Source: Ophioderma brevispina (Eukaryota > Echinodermata > Ophiuroidea > Amphilepidida > Ophiodermatidae). From it: DNA of 64,000 bases. This document shows, piece after piece, positions 12,009 through 22,464 of the stretch. Below the pieces are notes generated by a model. The model was not told the origin of the DNA and did no database searches. It saw nothing but the letters and a program-made list of their open reading frames with translations. Location of the stretch: assembly GCA_023653785.1 (NCBI GenBank), contig JAMKCH010035929.1:40230-104229 (forward strand), given 5' to 3'. The translations under genes and the position numbers were made by a program. The stretch's first letter is position 1, and each line of letters begins with the position of its first letter.

Positions 12009-12484
12009 CCACACTTGAACGTTTCGTCTTCGGAAGACATTCTGTACAATTACCGTCGGGGCATTGTTTTGCAAAAGCCAGCTGAAACGGTCGACATATT
12101 TGACATAATTTCATCCCCATTGACGAACATGGGGTCCCTTTCGCTTTTTGAGTGCGAAATACGGCGGTGCGGAAAGAATTTGCTCCGAAATTTTCCCACG
12201 GCAGACTGTGTCACAGACTGCGAAAGATACGGTCCAGGGATAATGTCTAAATTGGCACAACCCCCCACAACCAACACCCCCCCCCCCAAGGCCCCACCAA
12301 TGCATGAGAGTACCAACGTTATCAGTCCCCCAAGAGATCGGAACACCAGTATTTTCCGCACGCCGTAGTGGTAAAGACCGGGCAGCAAATACGTAAACAA
12401 GAGAATCTCTGTGGCTAGTTCTCTACAAATTGGAGGTTTTTTATTGGAGGTATAAAAAACAGGGGGAAAAAGGAAAACACACAA
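12009..12484. other. overlapping open frames on both strands, unassigned
   Basis: The plus strand is open for about 120 codons to 12368 (first in-frame start is TTG at 12015; no ATG near the beginning). The minus strand is open for 144 codons from 12484 to 12050. CpG content is higher than in the flanks. Both conceptual proteins look protein-like over 12020-12250 and then run into a C-rich/G-rich stretch. I cannot say which strand, if either, is coding, and I recognise no family. An ancient repeat-derived frame is equally likely. Confidence 0.25.
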
Positions 12485-13604
12485 AATTTCCCGAAAAATT
12501 CAGCTCAAGAAATGTTGGTAGGTTGTTGAAATACACCATATTTTTTCATTTTCGACACTTTCCTCATGAAAACCACAAGATTTCTGAATTTCGCGGATAT
12601 TAATTGTTCGCGAACTGAGTGGGGAAAAATACCCCTTTTCCTCAAAATTTAGAACGAGCATGCGTACACATGGGCAAATATATGTGACTCCACCCGGGAG
12701 TTCACCATCCTCGAGAAAGGTGATTTCCAAATTTAAAGTCGATCCGGACGGTGCCCTAGGTCACTGTGTTGTCTTCTATCCGCAAACGGAAAAAGAAAAT
12801 TCTCCCAGAGTAGGCCAAGGTCAATTTCGCATGTAAAATTTGGCACACATATTTAGACCATGAGATAATATTATAAGGAAATTCAAGCTTTTTAAAGGTA
12901 ATTTTAGAAAATTCGATCTTTGACAATTTGCGGAGTGGTTGTGGAACACGAGCAAGCCTACATTATAATAGAATAAACAAGTGCATATGTGAAACAATAA
13001 AAATATTGGATTCTATTCCTACAATTGAAGTCGTCTTTTTTCAAACTAAAACAAGTATAGGTAAAACCTATACGTTCGCAAGCCTAGGTGAGGAATATAA
13101 AAACCCATTCACATGCATTCATCCAGGTCCTTTGGGGATTTTCCCTTCTTTTTTTCCTGAGCGGGTGTTGAGGTTGGCATTTTTAGGTGAACGTGACCTC
13201 CAGCATCTCTCGCGCTTCCATAGTTTTAGTTGCGCCATAGACGCATGCATGACGCAGCTGCTGATTTTACTCGGAGTCCACTCAGACGCTACACAAGCAT
13301 TTTTGTTGGAAATCAACTTGGAACAAGTGCCAGATCTAGTGCGAGGAGCTAACGTGTCCTAGCCGCCTAAATGCTCTAATAGCTGACCTTGCTGCTGTCA
13401 TCTTTCAGAACAATTGTTTCTCTCTCATACAATTGTTGAATACTCTCAGCCCTCTTCGTGGGTGTGTGCCTTGGCCAAGAAAAGAATGGGCCATGGCTGC
13501 AGAGGCCACAGCAGTATCACAGTCCATGCATACGGTGAGAGTGGCATTTTATGTTCCCGAATTGTTGTGTTGAAACTGCATCCTGGGTGATTACATACAA
13601 AACT
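12485..13604. other. no confident feature
   Basis: A 144-codon plus-strand open frame (12928-13362) starts at TTG and shows no motif. Its second half (13190-13330) is CpG-richer than the surroundings. Nothing else stands out. Confidence 0.35.
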
Positions 13605-13817
13605 GGGCTTAAAAACTCCCCCTCCCCAGTGTCCCCCTCCCCAGCAGAAGAAAAATGAGATTTTGCAAATTTGGGACAAAAAATCACCAAATTTGTGGCA
13701 AAAATAACTGATTTTAGGCCAAAATTGGTTTAAAATCTAAAAAAATGTCACTTTTGGCACCCCCACCAATTTTACTCTGACCCTCCCCCCCCCCTGAAGT
13801 CTGGTACTGCCACTATG
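13605..13817 (-). mobile_element. truncated hAT-like nonautonomous element end
   Basis: On the minus strand the end reads ATAGTGGCAGTACCAGAC followed by a G-rich run, like the CAGTGGCGTA...GGGGG ends at 29723, 45.1, 57.0 and 60.1 kb. The other end was not found. It abuts the duplicated segment starting at 13818 and truncates it. The hAT assignment rests on the CAGTGG-type terminus only. Confidence 0.4.
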
Positions 13818-14600
13818 TTTACATCTTGGAGAGAACAGAAGGAAGGGGGAGTAAAGACCAGGGATGGTAGGACAATGAGCAAAAAGGTGGGGAGCTAGGA
13901 CAAAGGGATCAACTTGGTCACACTGGGTCCCATACTCAAAATAGGAGGAAAATTGTGATCCATTCCACACACCCAGGGAAAATAAAGATGTTTTTTTTGA
14001 AATAGAATGGTACATTGTGTCCTATAATGGAGCGAGTACTAGTATTATTACTCATGTCTGCATAATCCTCAACATACTGTTATGTTAATAGGACTTCGGT
14101 CAATTTCCATTTTGTGACCACCCACTTTCTTTGAGCTCTGTGCAGTGCGGGTGACCTCTCATAGGCTGCCTGAGCTCTGTCAGGGAAACCCCAATAGGCA
14201 TGGGTAAGCTGAGGTTGACCCCAATGACCTACTTTCTTGCGAAGAAGAGAAACTCATAATCGCCAACAAAAAAAAATCCAAACAGACGTTTGTCAACTCC
14301 ATTTACCTGCATTGTTTTCAATAATGTAATACGTTCTGCAAGTTGATCATAGTAGAGGGGGAACCTCCCTTAAGTTTTGGTATCTGTGGCATTGACCATT
14401 GCCAAAATGTTTGTAGTATCTGCAGAATACTGTTCTTCTGGTTTACAAACTGACACATTATTTGGGCTGAGCCTGGAGAGGAAAGTGAAAGAAAAATGGG
14501 GTAGAAGAAAACATGCAAATCTGAAAGAAAGTTGGCATAGTTGTAATTTTTTTTCTTCAAAATTTAGATGGAACTTGTAGTTACTAAGAAGGGATAGTTT
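13818..14600 (-). repeat. diverged segmental duplicate, copy 1
   Basis: This aligns with 14905-16095. Shared blocks include GTCTGCATAATCCTCAACAT near 14055 and 15148, GTTGATCATAGTAGAGGG near 14342 and 15641, and GGAACTTGTAGTTA near 14570 and 16060. It lacks about 230 bp present in copy 2 (roughly 15175-15405) and lacks the MITE at 15669-15838. On the minus strand, acceptor-like sites CTTTCCTCTCCAG and TTTCCCTGACAG are retained. The donor-like AAAGTGAGT of copy 2 is AAAGTGGGT here. Confidence 0.75.
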
Positions 14601-14739
14601 TTGACACTTACGTATCTTTATTTAATTAAAAGGCACAGACACACATGGACAATAGTCATCGCTTGTAAAATATTGGTGGCCTAAGAGGCCGAGAAGACAG
14701 TGTTGCCAACTTAAAGTAATGCGGGCAGAATGCTTCAGT

Positions 14740-14922
14740 TTAGAGCTTCTCTTTCTTGAAGCTCTTGTTTGCTGGCATGGAATGTTTAGTCTGCTTGGCC
14801 TCGGGTTTTATGGCTTTGCCATCTGTGACAAGCTTCAATTGTTCATAGTGTAGACCTTTCCTTCTTCCTCTGCAGAGGTCAATCTTTGAGAACTCAGCGT
14901 GTAGACTGAGACATCTTTGTAT
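14740..14922 (-). CDS. candidate terminal exon, unidentified basic C-terminus
   Basis: On the minus strand a long pyrimidine tract and TTCTGTTCTAG (just above 14922) form a good splice acceptor. It is followed by a 60-codon frame ending in a basic tail (KSFKKEKL) and a TAA at 14742-14740. A second frame is open for only 28 codons from the same acceptor. The preceding exon could end at the GTAAGT donor near 15170, which would join in phase 0. No start codon, no known domain and no family match is recognised. It could be the last exon of a minus-strand gene whose earlier exons lie at 15.2-19.1 kb, or a decayed copy of one. Confidence 0.3.
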   Translation of the reverse strand: MQRCLSLHAEFSKIDLCRGRRKGLHYEQLKLVTDGKAIKPEAKQTKHSMPANKSFKKEKL

Positions 14923-16095
14923 CTAGAACAGAAGGAAACGAACAAAGGAAGTGGGGTGTAAATCACCAGGGAGGATAAACAAAGAGTAAAAGAAAACAAT
15001 GCCACAAGCAAGGACAAGGGGATCAAAATGGTTCTACCTTGTTTCTTTCTTTATTCTGAATACTCAAAGTAGGATGAAAAGGAGGTTCTTCTTTGAAATC
15101 GAATGTGCATGTGTCCTGCAATGGATCCAGCACCAGTATCACCTCTCGTGTCTGCATAATCCTCAACATACTTACGACCTTTAGAACCGGGCTTATTCTT
15201 ATGCAGAGTGGTGGATTCAGTGAGCGCGCCATGCCAGCTCTGTTCGGAAATGTTACCGCAGGAATCTCAAAGTTCACTCGTATCGTTCGATATCGGTCAC
15301 ATTCATTAACAGCAGCTGGGCATGTGCGTGCTCACTGCATACCGCATCTGCATATAAGCATAAGCCCCGGTTTTTCTAAAGGTCTAACTGTTCTTTATCT
15401 AGAGGCTTTGCCCCTTTTCCCATTTTCCATATGACCACTCACTTTCTTTAAGCCGTGGGTCATGTGGGTTAACCGCTCACGTTGAGCTGCCTTAGCTCTG
15501 TAAGGGAAATATTGCATCAAAGGCACAGTTAACTTGAGGCTGGCCCCATATGCCCCACATACTTGCCAGAAACTTCAAAAAAACTCTCGGCAGACGTTTT
15601 CACTATCCAACCGGTATGTTTTCAAGTAATAAGTTCTGTAAGTTGATCATAGTAGAGGGAAGTTTGGTAGTTTCCATAACCTTTGAGAACCCACCTGACA
15701 GGTTTTTTTTCTGACACACATCATAATTTTCGGAAAACCTTAACAGAATAAATAATGTGCTTTATTTCCATTAAGGGTTTTCGAATTCATAGTGTGTCAG
15801 AAAAGTTTGGTCAGATGGGTCAGGTTACTGGGAAAACTCCGGACCAATTCCAAAAATGTAAATGTAAAGCATCTGCAGAATTACCATTCTTCTGGTTCAC
15901 AAACTAACACACTAATTTGTTGGATGAGCCTCCTTTTTCGCCTGGTCGCCCTGGAGAAAGATGAAGAGAGAGAGAGAGAAGTTTGATAAGACATGTGTCA
16001 TTTGGAACAAAATTTGCATAGTTAAAAATTGGTGCTGGTTTCAAAAAAAAAATGTTAGACGGAACTTGTAGTTATTAACTACAACGATTAACTTG
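14905..16095 (-). repeat. diverged segmental duplicate, copy 2
   Basis: Paralogue of 13818-14600. On the minus strand it retains splice-like signals: acceptors TTTCTCCAG (near 15960) and TTTCCCTTACAG (near 15500), and donors AAAGTGAGT (near 15450) and CGTAAGTATG (near 15170). A 62-codon frame across 15270-15060 (ending FEYSE) is protein-like but runs through the GTAAGT donor, so intron or exon status is undecided. The copy is split by a MITE at 15669-15838. Confidence 0.65.
15669..15838. mobile_element. hairpin MITE family H, copy 1 (complete)
   Basis: Long inverted repeats: left AGTTTCCATAACC...CTGACACACATCATAATT, right GAATTCATAGTGTGTCAG...GGTTACTGGGAAAACT. The arms are about 70 bp around a short AT-rich centre. 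The paralogous segment at 13818-14600 has no insertion at the matching place (AAGTTTTGGTATCTG near 14372), so it entered after that duplication. It has no coding capacity and depends on an unknown transposase. Confidence 0.8.
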
Positions 16096-16221
16096 AAGAC
16101 CTACCTGTAGCTGTGACATTGGTTTAAAAGCTGGGTAATCATAAATATTGTGCAATAAAATATAAATAAAATGAATCTATTTTTCTAAGACCATTTGAAA
16201 TGTCAACACTCAATCATGGGA

Positions 16222-16386
16222 AGTTTCCGTAACTTAACCCATCTGAACACTTTTTCTGACACACGTTATGAATTCATTAAACCCTTCACAGAATACATCT
16301 GTGAGCTATTCCATGAGGGTTTCTAAATTCATAAGTGTTTCAGAAAAAGTTTGTGGTGAGATGGTTAAGGAGGTTAAGGAAAAACT
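16222..16386. mobile_element. hairpin MITE family H, copy 2 (complete)
   Basis: Same termini (AGTTTCCGTAACTTAACC, and TTAAGGAAAAACT in inverse) and the same inner block TTTTTCTGACACACGTTATG as copy 1. The loop is AT-rich. No clear target-site duplication is visible. Confidence 0.75.
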
Positions 16387-17009
16387 ACCCTCAATTATTG
16401 GTTTGATCTTCGAGTATATGCTAATTGTCCCCGCCGAACGAGTTCGGAACGAGGGACTTCTGAAATGAGCGCGTCGTCCGTTCGTCCGTCTGTGACAAAA
16501 AGTTAACCCATTGTTGTATACATTGATCTGAGTTAGTTTAGGGTGGACAATGATGTAACTGGTGGAAAGAAGCGGCGTTGGTGAGTTCTCGACCTAATTA
16601 GATTTGTGGCCGTGAAATGAAATATATAATTAGTACCTAAATTTGCAGAAAGTTTTATGGGAGTTATGTCAGGAGTTAAATGATGTAACTTGTGAAGGAA
16701 GCAGACTGAAGAGTTATGACCTGATTAGATTTTGGGCGTATATGGGGCAAATTGAGTATGCAAAATGAGCTAATTAATATGCAAAAAATACAGCGTAATT
16801 AATATATGTTGAAACGGTACTTGGATACTCAAAATTTCATGCGCTCCATAATAGCCTTTCATGGGGGAACATCTTTTTTTGCATTTTGAAAGTATGTGAT
16901 ATATATGTGGCTCAGGTATGCAAAATGAGCTAATTAATATGAGTAATTGCTGTATCTCTGAAACGGTACATCGGATAGGCAAAATTCCTTCGCTACATGA
17001 GAATACTAT
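16387..17009 (+). repeat. dispersed element with CGTCCGTTCGTCCGTCTG block and 159-bp direct repeat
   Basis: It begins with CGCCGAACGAGTTCGG (palindromic) and CGTCCGTTCGTCCGTCTG. The block TATGCAAAATGAGCTAATTA recurs at 16757 and 16916, giving a tandem unit of about 159 bp. A related rightward end with a TTTTACGCATCGCGTAAA palindrome follows the G-rich array at 17690-17720. No open frame of note. Confidence 0.55.
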
Positions 17010-17645
17010 GCTTTGGGGAGGGTCTGTTGTGGGTGGGAGGTGGTGGGGAGGGTGAGGGGGGGGGAGGGGTTAGGTGTTGGGGAGCGGGGGTGGGGTGTTG
17101 GGGAGGGGTGTGGGGAGGGGGGTGGGGTGTTGGGGAGGGGGTTGGGGGTTGGAGAGGGAGTGGAGGTTGGGGGGGGGTGGGGGTTGCGGGGGTTGGTTGT
17201 TTGGGTTAGGGGGTGTTGGGAGGAGGTTGGGTATTGGCGGGATGTGGCGGGAGGGGGTTGGGTATGGCGGGGGTTGGGGAGGGGTGGGGGGTGGCATGGT
17301 GTTGGGGACGGGGGCGGTGGGAGTGTTGCGGGGGTTGGGGGTGTTGCGGGGGGTGTTGGGGAGGGGATGGGAGTGGGCGGGAGGGATGAGGGGGTTGGGG
17401 ACGGGGATGGCGGTTGGGGGTTGTGGGGGGGAAAAGGGGAGGCGTGTTATGGGTATTGGGGTGGTAGGGGTGGGTTCTGGTTGTTAGAGGGTGTTGAGGG
17501 GGGGGGTTGTTGCAGGGGGTGTGTTGGGGATGAGAGTGGGGTGGCGTTGGGGAGTTGTGGGGGGTGTTGGGGAGGGCGTGGGGTTTTGCGGGGTGTGGGG
17601 AGGGGGTGGAGTGTTGCGGGTATTGGGGAGGGGGTTTAGGGTGTT
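17010..17645 (+). repeat. 635-bp G-rich array, strong G-quadruplex potential
   Basis: An irregular tandem array of units like TTGGGGAGGGGGTGGGG with GGGTGTT and GCGGGGGTTGG variants. The plus strand is almost all G and T with hardly any C or A. Runs of three to nine G every few bases satisfy quadruplex patterns many times over. The 208-codon glycine/tryptophan frame on plus and the 152-codon proline frame on minus are composition artefacts. Confidence 0.9.
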
Positions 17646-17790
17646 GAAGTTTTGCAGTTATCACATGTAGTGATCGAACATCGGTGGGGATGTATTTTAC
17701 GCATCGCGTAAATACGAGTTCGCCTTGTTAAAAGTTAATGCGAATTTTGGTAGCAATCCATTGCTTATTAGGGCATATTGAGGATATAAA
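17646..17790 (+). repeat. right flank of the element interrupted by the G array
   Basis: Contains ATTTTACGCATCGCGTAAAT, a near-palindrome, next to ACGAGTTCGCC, which echoes AACGAGTTCGG at 16438. This suggests that 16387-17009 and this segment are two parts of one element with the G-rich array inside. Confidence 0.35.
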
Positions 17791-17845
17791 GTAAGGTACC
17801 CTATGATTTTGGTGTTTCACAATTCCACAGAATGCTCTTCCTTAC

Positions 17846-17915
17846 CTTCATCCTGCATTCGCCCTTGAACCATTCATGATTCTTAGCCTTAGTCACCGCC
17901 TTCTTTCTCTTGCTT
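17846..17915 (-). CDS. candidate 70-nt internal exon, unidentified
   Basis: On the minus strand, GTGCAG precedes 17915 and ATGAAG|GTAAGG ends the exon at 17846. One frame is open and reads SKRKKAVTKAKNHEWFKG followed by ECRMK, with low AT and a coding-like pattern. The exon is 1 + 69 nt and ends in phase 0. It lies between the G-rich array and the coding-like block at 17.9-18.4 kb on the same strand. Family unknown. Donor and acceptor match consensus, but a single short exon is weak evidence. Confidence 0.35.
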
Positions 17916-17933
17916 CTGCACTTCCAGAATCAA

Positions 17934-18446
17934 CTAGCCATTTAGCTTTGTGGAAAACCACAAAAAACACTTAATCGCAGCAAGCCTCACTACGCAACAT
18001 TTATTTAAACTCAAGAAATAATGTTTTTTTTTAAACACATATGAAGAAAGTAAGAAAGTAACATTGGCCACCGCCCTCTTTACATTCTCACCACCTCCAT
18101 ATATTTTTATGTCAATGAAGGGCATAAAAATTCCCAGCATCTCAACCCTCTCCCCAGCTTCATCACCAAATGCGGCACAGATGCGGACCACAGTCTGGTT
18201 GTTTTCTACCCCAGTCTTGCTCCTCCCAATTCTGTGTTCTACGGCACTACCTCCCCGTAGGATTCACCCAATGTTATTCCTTGTTCTGCTTCTGAATTTC
18301 CTTCCCACTACCTGCAGCTGTGCACACTCCCTCCATCCCAGTTCTCTCGGTAATGATTCTAAGCTTCATTTCCATATCTGAGTGATTTTGTCTCTCTGAC
18401 TTTGCTCTTTCCGTTTTAACTGACGTTTGAAGTCTCCCAACTCATC
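17934..18446 (-). pseudogene. broken coiled-coil coding region, possibly LINE ORF1-like
   Basis: Read on minus, TGCAAACAG precedes 18446. It is followed by a charged helical stretch (DELGDFKRQLKRKEQSQRDK), a one-base frame change near 18365, EMKLRIITERTGMEGVCTAA, a stop near 18280, then a frame open to 17937 containing EHRIGRSKTGVENNQTVVRI and CAAFGDEAGERVEM. A coiled coil followed by an HRIGR(x)K...VV(x)(x) block is the layout of L1-type ORF1 proteins, so a retrotransposon ORF1 relic is one reading. The other is a host gene disrupted by assembly indels. The AT-rich end (below about 18050) is unlikely to be coding. Confidence 0.35.
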
Positions 18447-19072
18447 CTGTTTGCAGGGGGGGCCGGCAAGATAGCGTCATTTTTGCCGTTCCCCATAGGT
18501 TTTACATGTAATCACGAAAACTTGACAACTATTCTAAAGTAGTGAAAATATGTTTAATATCAATTTTTCCACTCAAAATACTGGGAGTTGAAGAATCAAC
18601 TCCAGTTGTAAGTATTTTTTTGTCTAAAACGGTTACAAAGGGGATCCATTTGAACGAGGATCGTTTGACCTCATGTTCAATCGCAGGGTCACCGCGTATT
18701 TATAGCTGTGGGACCATGTACCAGGCCCGGTACCAGGAGCCTATCACCACCGTGGAATGATTGGTTGACTTGCATGTGGCAATCCTCATGTCCGGTCTTA
18801 AAAAACGATTGATGATAGTTTTGCAGCACAAGTATGCACCACCGACTAAAGCAAGGGCAATTTATATCGGTCGCGGCTCCGTACGGGAATTCCCACTCGC
18901 CACCTCACTGATCTATTTATAAAAGCGTACAGTGACTTCAAATTCCGGTCACTGTTAAGGCTCGTCCAATGATTCGTTCGGCAGTTTTGCGCTATGAATG
19001 AAGCTTGGCGCCACCCCGCCTGCCTGTTGCTTTACTTAGTCTACTCTTGCTCCAATTTTTCATTGTGCTCAC

Positions 19073-19088
19073 CCTCAGAAGCAGCCAT
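19073..19088 (-). CDS. candidate first coding exon, MAASE...
   Basis: On the minus strand a Kozak-like AAAATGGCTGCTTCTGAGG is followed directly by the donor GTGAGC. Read without splicing, the frame stays open for 15 codons (MAASEGEHNEKLEQE) and stops. ATGGCTGCT is a common animal start context. There is no TATA box and no CpG island. It does not join in frame with the acceptor at 18446, so linkage to the downstream exon candidates is unproven. Confidence 0.25.
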
Positions 19089-19800
19089 TTTACTTGATCT
19101 ACTAATTCCACTGTACCTTGTGCCCAGCAATCTTGCACTTGGCAGCTGGCGTGGTGAAGGGTGATAGTGTACGAGAGTTAGGCGACTTAAATTTATAATT
19201 AATTATGTTAAATGTAGCAATAAACATGTGAATATTAAAAAGAGTAATACAGTTTCCATTTTAAGGGGGAACATTTAATGAAATGCATGATAGAAACTCA
19301 TTGGCAACATTCTCCAATCCTGCTTCAAACCTGCTGCCATGATGTCATCACCATATCCCAAAGAACTATGCATGTGTGGTGCCATATGTGTTAGTTTGTC
19401 AAAACTTGCAATGTTGATAATCTGCGGAAATCAATTTTGGGGTAGTCCATACTGATGAAAACAAAGTAGACTACCATAAGTGTTTAAGACACTGTCTTTA
19501 CTCTGGTATTGGCCGGGTGACCATCTTGGATTCGGATGTGAAGCTAGTTACGAAATAATCTTTAAGATCTGATAAGTAATTGAAAATATTAGCTTCAAGC
19601 GATCAGAACACTCGATTTATTATAAACTTGCAATAACTTTGCATTAAACTAAAAAGTCTAGCAGTGGGAAAGAAATGGGCCGCTCAGCTGAGTCGACCTT
19701 TCCACTGTAGAATCGGAGTGTCTGACAAGAATTCTATCGCAAATGGTTTTAAAGCAGGTTGTGAATATAATTAATTAGAACCCAGTACTCTGCCATTTCC
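19089..19800. other. no recognisable feature
   Basis: Unique-looking AT-rich DNA. If the minus-strand exon at 19088 is real, its 5' UTR and promoter would lie here. No TATA, Inr or CpG cluster supports that. Confidence 0.35.
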
Positions 19801-20340
19801 ACAATCAGGCAAGTGTCAAATTCATCAGGTTACTCATATGGGACTCGTACACTTTGTCAACTGGCATACTGGTAGCCATGTACACTGGCAGATTGTGTTT
19901 ACTTGACTAGTATACAATTACAATATTGAGTGATGTAAAAGCTTGTAAATGCAGCGAATGGGTAATAAAAAATGGTAGTTAGTGTCTATTATCGTTCATG
20001 ATGAAAAAAAAGGCATATAGGATAAATTGTGTAACAAAACGAACAAAAAAAAAACGGACGAACAAAAAAAAAATAAAAGTTTCCCTTATATTCTAATTAA
20101 ATATGGAATGATATTTTATTTAGCTGTGTTACCTCATCAGGCAGTTGTCAAATTCGTCAGGTTCTCATCCGGGACTCGTACACTGTCAACTGCATACTGA
20201 TAGCCGTTGCGACACGTTGGCAAGTATGTGTTTACTTGACTAGATAAAATTACAATGTTCGACGTGATGTAAAACTTAGCATCTTGTAAAATGCAGCGAT
20301 GGGTAAACAATAGTAGTGTCTAATTACCGTTACATGATGT
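19801..20340 (+). repeat. local tandem duplication, period about 340 bp
   Basis: A block of about 200 bp (CAGGCAAGTGTCAAATTCAT ... GATGTAAAAGCTTGTAAATG ... GTGTCTATTATCGTTCATGA, 19801-20005) recurs at 20140-20340 (CAGGCAGTTGTCAAATTCGT ... GTGTCTAATTACCGTTACAT). The copies are diverged with many short indels. Between them is an A-rich stretch (20040-20080). Confidence 0.75.
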
Positions 20341-21064
20341 GTAACTCCCCCCCACCCCCAAAAAAAACATGACTAAAAACGTACTCGGCATGAGTCCATT
20401 CTTGATTAGCCAAACAAAACCCTATCACGACAGGTTCCCAAGCTTTGACTTGACGTTTAGGGGGACACGGGTAAAGTGAGTGAAAAAAATATTTAGGGGT
20501 GAAAACACTCAAAATTCTTGATTACTTAAATGTGTCTAAGGGGTAAATTCATATATTTTCAGAGAAAATTTTTGGCACTTAAACCCCATATTTTTCATAA
20601 TTTTGAGAAAAATTCAGTTTTTTGGCCAATTTTAGCAAAAATGGCCAGTTTTCGGGTGACAAAATTTTGACTTGCTAATTTCCTGTGAGTGTGATGAACA
20701 TGAAAACTACCCAGTAGTGACTAATTCTTTAATGCTAATCATGTGACAGGGGTACATTTGTAATATTCAAATCATTAAATTGGATCAATCTATTTCTTTA
20801 TTTTTGTAACAGGGTTAAAGTCGTCTGTTAGGGTGACCATTGAATTTGGAAAAAATGCAATTTTCGCCCATTTGTTGATTTGAAAAACCATAACTCCTCA
20901 ATGGTTGAGCTAGGTGATGCTTCTTGTGTCTTTTTGTTCAGTATTTCAATAGCTACATAGTGATATACAATCTTGACTAAGTTGAATGTACTGAAAAATA
21001 AAGTTAGTAATATGTTACCCCTACCCCCTAAAACATTTTGTAGGGCGTGAAAAAATAGAGGCCT
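20341..21064. other. no gene seen
   Basis: AT-rich DNA with scattered low-complexity A and T runs and a short C-run at 20347-20359. Nothing assignable. Confidence 0.4.
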
Positions 21065-21215
21065 TCACCACAAAAAAATAAGGTCCTTCAAAACTGGGAC
21101 TCTCAGGGCTAAACAAATATAACTTGCTATGCCAAGATCCTCCCTCTATAGCAAGTTTATATTGTTTAGCCCTGAGATCCCATTTTTGGAGGACTTATTT
21201 TTTTTTTGCGGCCGA
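21065..21215. repeat. inverted repeat with about 70-bp arms
   Basis: The left arm (CTCAGGGCTAAACAAATATA, then ACTTGCT) is mirrored by the right arm (AGCAAGTTTATATTGTTTAG, then CCCTGAG) around a 20-bp loop near 21130-21150. The outer parts (AAGGTCCTTCAAAACTGGGA versus ATCCCATTTTTGGAGGACTT) also pair. Probably a small foldback element. No flanking duplication identified. Confidence 0.7.
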
Positions 21216-21774
21216 TTTTTGCCAAATAATTTGAGGACTTTTGGGCAGAAATATGCCTGTACAAACAGTGCTATGGAAAAATTTCAAGTTAATAATTTTT
21301 TTGTGCATTTTATGTCAATTCAGTTTTCTAACAAAATTTTTCACCCTAGAAAATGTATTTTAAGTAGGATATCTTCCCTTTAAGTTTCCACCATTCTTTC
21401 CACCAAACTTAAGTCAAAGCTAGAACCTGTTCATAGCAGTGGGCAGAAGTGGGGTGGGGTGGACATGCATAATCCCCTCACTTTTGAAAGTAGAAGCCTG
21501 CCCTCCCCCTCCCTTTTTTCCATTGTTGATGAATAAGGTATTGAAAATTACTCTGGATAAAGTGCAAGTGTTTTCTTCCATTTGAAACGTGTTATGCTCC
21601 GTTGATCCTAAGAATAACCATGCATTCCCATGGTGCAGTGCAGCTTGAAATGACTCTTCTTTCCAATGTCGGATGTATCACTGTACCTACTCAAAGTCAA
21701 GAAATGTTTTCTCTTTTTTTGTAAAAAGGTCAAAAATTTAATTTGTATAATATTTTTTCCAATATACTGGGGCT

Positions 21775-21916
21775 CTTTTTTCCATAACCTTACCCATCAG
21801 ACACACTTTTTTCTGACACACTTGAATTTGGAAAAAACCCTTCAAGATTAAACCTGTTTAGGTTTCCAAATTCAAAGTTGTCAGAAAAGTGTCAGATTGG
21901 TCAGCTTATGGAAACT
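21775..21916. mobile_element. hairpin MITE family H, copy 3 (complete)
   Basis: Ends in TTTCCATAACCTTACCCATC and, inverted, GGTCAGCTTATGGAAACT. The inner block TTTTTTCTGACACACTTGAA is mirrored by TTCAAAGTTGTCAGAAAAGT. It is shorter in the centre than copies 1 and 2. Confidence 0.75.
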
Positions 21917-22373
21917 CCTATTCACAGTAACATGCAAAAATAACAGACTACAATTACCATGTTTTTAGCAAGTGTAGTCCCAATGTGTTCTCTTTTTTTA
22001 GTTATATTGGGAAATTTACATCTAACCCAAAGATAAGTTTTTGTAACTATTGTAAAGAGTCTTGGTATAACCATGCCAAATAACCCAAAATATATACACT
22101 TTTGTTTAAACCTCTGTGGCCAATATTTGGTAGCTAATACCATACATTTCATTTTTGGTATGAATTTGAAGACTTTATATGTAAAATATTTCCAAGTCTA
22201 AAATGGGGTTTAAAAATCAGTCTTTGAGAGACATACGATGTTTCTATGTTCTATATGTTGTGACACACAACTGTGATGTCAAATGGGGCGGATTGATGAT
22301 CAGCTCAGAGCTTTACTACGTGTGATTGTATGCTTAGAATATGAGAGCAATCTTTATTTGTGCCCGACATCCA

Positions 22374-22394
22374 GGGGGGGGGGGGGGGGGGGGG
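22374..22394. repeat. G21 homopolymer
   Basis: An uninterrupted 21-base G run followed by TGGTTGG. It is unstable in replication and sequencing. Confidence 0.95.
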
Positions 22395-22464
22395 TGGTTG
22401 GTGAAAAAAAAAAGTAAAAGCCACATCAGTCATCTATTTTCAATTTAATGTTCTGGATGTTACT

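Noticed and set aside
17013..17639. 208-codon open frame, the longest in the window by codon count
   Set aside because: It is a glycine/tryptophan/valine translation of a G/T-only array. The opposite strand is open too as polyproline. There is no start context or splice site. Composition explains both frames.
18905..18930. TATA-like CTATTTATAAAAGCG as a core promoter
   Set aside because: A TATA match in AT-rich DNA without CpG enrichment, initiator or supported exon downstream on the plus strand; and it is on the wrong side for the minus-strand start at 19088.
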